A stretch of 64,000 nt of DNA from contig OU015678.1 in NCBI GenBank assembly GCA_907165275.2, positions 4,464,001 to 4,528,000 of the forward strand, given 5' to 3'. Each line of letters opens with the position of its first letter. Position 1 is the stretch's first letter. Positions 62,959 to 64,000 of this stretch are shown here, one piece after another. A program made the translations under genes and the position numbers. The notes beneath the pieces are model-generated. The model was not told the DNA's origin. It searched no databases and worked only from the letters and a program-made list of their open reading frames with translations. The stretch is from Zygaena filipendulae (lineage: Eukaryota; Arthropoda; Insecta; Lepidoptera; Zygaenidae).

Positions 62959-63022
62959 ATGTCTGACAATAAAGATGTAACAAAGAAGCAGGTTGATCCG
63001 GAGCTCGACGACTTATTAGACA
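62959..63022 (+). CDS. Pex19: First coding exon of a probable PEX19 (peroxisomal membrane protein import receptor) gene
   Basis: ATG at 62959 opens MSDNKDVTKKQVDPELDDLL followed by D, and a clean donor (aca|gtgagt) lies at 63022/63023. The ending ...DPELDDLLD matches the conserved N-terminal acidic Leu motif of PEX19 (D/E-EL-DD/EE-LLD/ES), which in that family binds PEX3. PEX19 is a cytosolic chaperone and receptor that delivers membrane proteins to peroxisomes. Only 21 codons plus one base are visible; the remaining exons should lie beyond 64,000 or later in the window, and I could not find exon 2. The gene is head-to-head with the giant minus-strand gene, with about 1.6 kb between start codons. 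With so short a match the identity is probable, not certain. Confidence 0.6.
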
Positions 63023-64000
63023 GTGAGTCGAATATTTTCAACATTTTTTGATATCCCACTTGGCCGTGGTGTTACACAATCTTCATAACCTATTTCGATC
63101 CGATAGGAAGTTATCCTTAATTCTTAAAGTTCGATGAAAAGCTCAGCCAAATCGTCCCCAAAACAAATGCACTTTCAGCGTTGTTAATTCAGAACATTTG
63201 CCACTGATATTATGAAGATAGAACTGATTCCAAACAGTAAAGTTCCAATTCTATTGTTTAGTTGGACCTTGAACTATTTATCCGTATTATTTTTTACAAA
63301 AGCCACTTACGCTGACGCTTATAATAATAATTCATTATTCATTTCATTGGTGTTGCCGCACTCAGATCCGGAAACAACTGCCGGAATCCAATCGCAGGGA
63401 AATTTTAAATGACGAAATTTCGCAGCTTTGTTTTGTAATCACTACCATTAATTAGCATTAGTATTTTAACTATAATGTCATAAGAATAATGCGTAGACAT
63501 TATCACGCAGCTTGCTATCAGGTCCCAAACTAAGCGAAACCGATATAAAACTTCTACCTAATCTTTTTTTCTGAATATATTATTATAACTACTTAAGAAT
63601 TTATTATTATACTAAATAACTACCAAGACTCAAGGTAAACAATTTACACAATGTTCAACAATAAATGTTTTGGATTGAACCAGTTATACCTAGTATAGCA
63701 GACATTACCAACTACAAGACATTGGTGCTATTACAATAATAAGATGTATCTATTAACTAGTTATCTAAAAGTTCCCTTGCCAGACCTTCCTGCCTGTGGC
63801 ACCTGGCCTAAGCTTATAATTGTGGCAGATAACTGAGTAAAATCTCCTATTTTAGCATGATTGAGATAAAATAATTGGAAAATGAAAAATTCCCTACTAA
63901 ACAGAAGTTACTTATAGTATTATATTATATTCTTAAAATCTTAATGTATTGGCTTAAAAAATGCCTCAGATTATTTTGATTCTAGTTAATTTAAAGATTA

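Overview
This window looks like lepidopteran (moth or butterfly) nuclear DNA. It is AT-rich and dominated by repeat families typical of that order: Lep1-type Helitron-like copies ending in CTAGT, tRNA-derived SINEs, short 3' ends of non-LTR elements, hAT and PIF/Harbinger MITEs, and an intact mariner. The family names come from memory of typical termini. The exon models come from reading splice sites and frames by eye, with no database search.

Positions 1-23,307 hold no gene I can support. They are a mosaic of repeats: Helitron-like copies, foldback MITEs (5369-5716, 6831-6970, 7403-7550, 13943-14179), a 5'-truncated non-LTR retrotransposon with a hexanucleotide tail (about 17,350-18,350), a GC-rich promoter-like patch (about 20,540-20,700), and a short orphan coding-like frame (21,421-21,585).

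Positions 23,308-61,362 are one very large minus-strand gene that I could thread through 49 GT-AG exons. Every exon junction keeps phase, and the exons sum to 6,408 nt, giving 2,135 codons plus a stop. I do not recognise the gene by name. Its protein has a Lys/Asp/Pro-rich and Arg-rich N-terminus followed by seven tandem, strongly diverged modules of roughly 250-330 residues, some separated by acidic linkers. Each module has a Cys-type block, a helix ending in a Gly-Asp-x-Leu-Tyr-like motif, and, 121-150 residues after the Cys position, a hydrophobic strand ending in Asp-Pro-His or a degenerate form. That spacing and the Asp-x-His arrangement resemble the papain-like deubiquitinase fold of herpesvirus large-tegument proteins (MEROPS C76). 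Only modules 1 and 6 keep both Cys and His, so most modules look like pseudoenzymes. This is the most interesting system in the window.

The introns of this gene are packed with transposons: an intact mariner (44331-45613), two copies of a 1.3-kb foldback element whose arms have changed in concert, hAT MITEs with exact 8-bp target duplications, SINEs, and several long microsatellites that appear to have grown from retroposon tails. Some elements abut splice sites.

At 62,959 a plus-strand gene begins head-to-head with the large gene. Its first 21 codons look like the N-terminus of the peroxisomal import receptor PEX19. Only its first coding exon is visible here with confidence.
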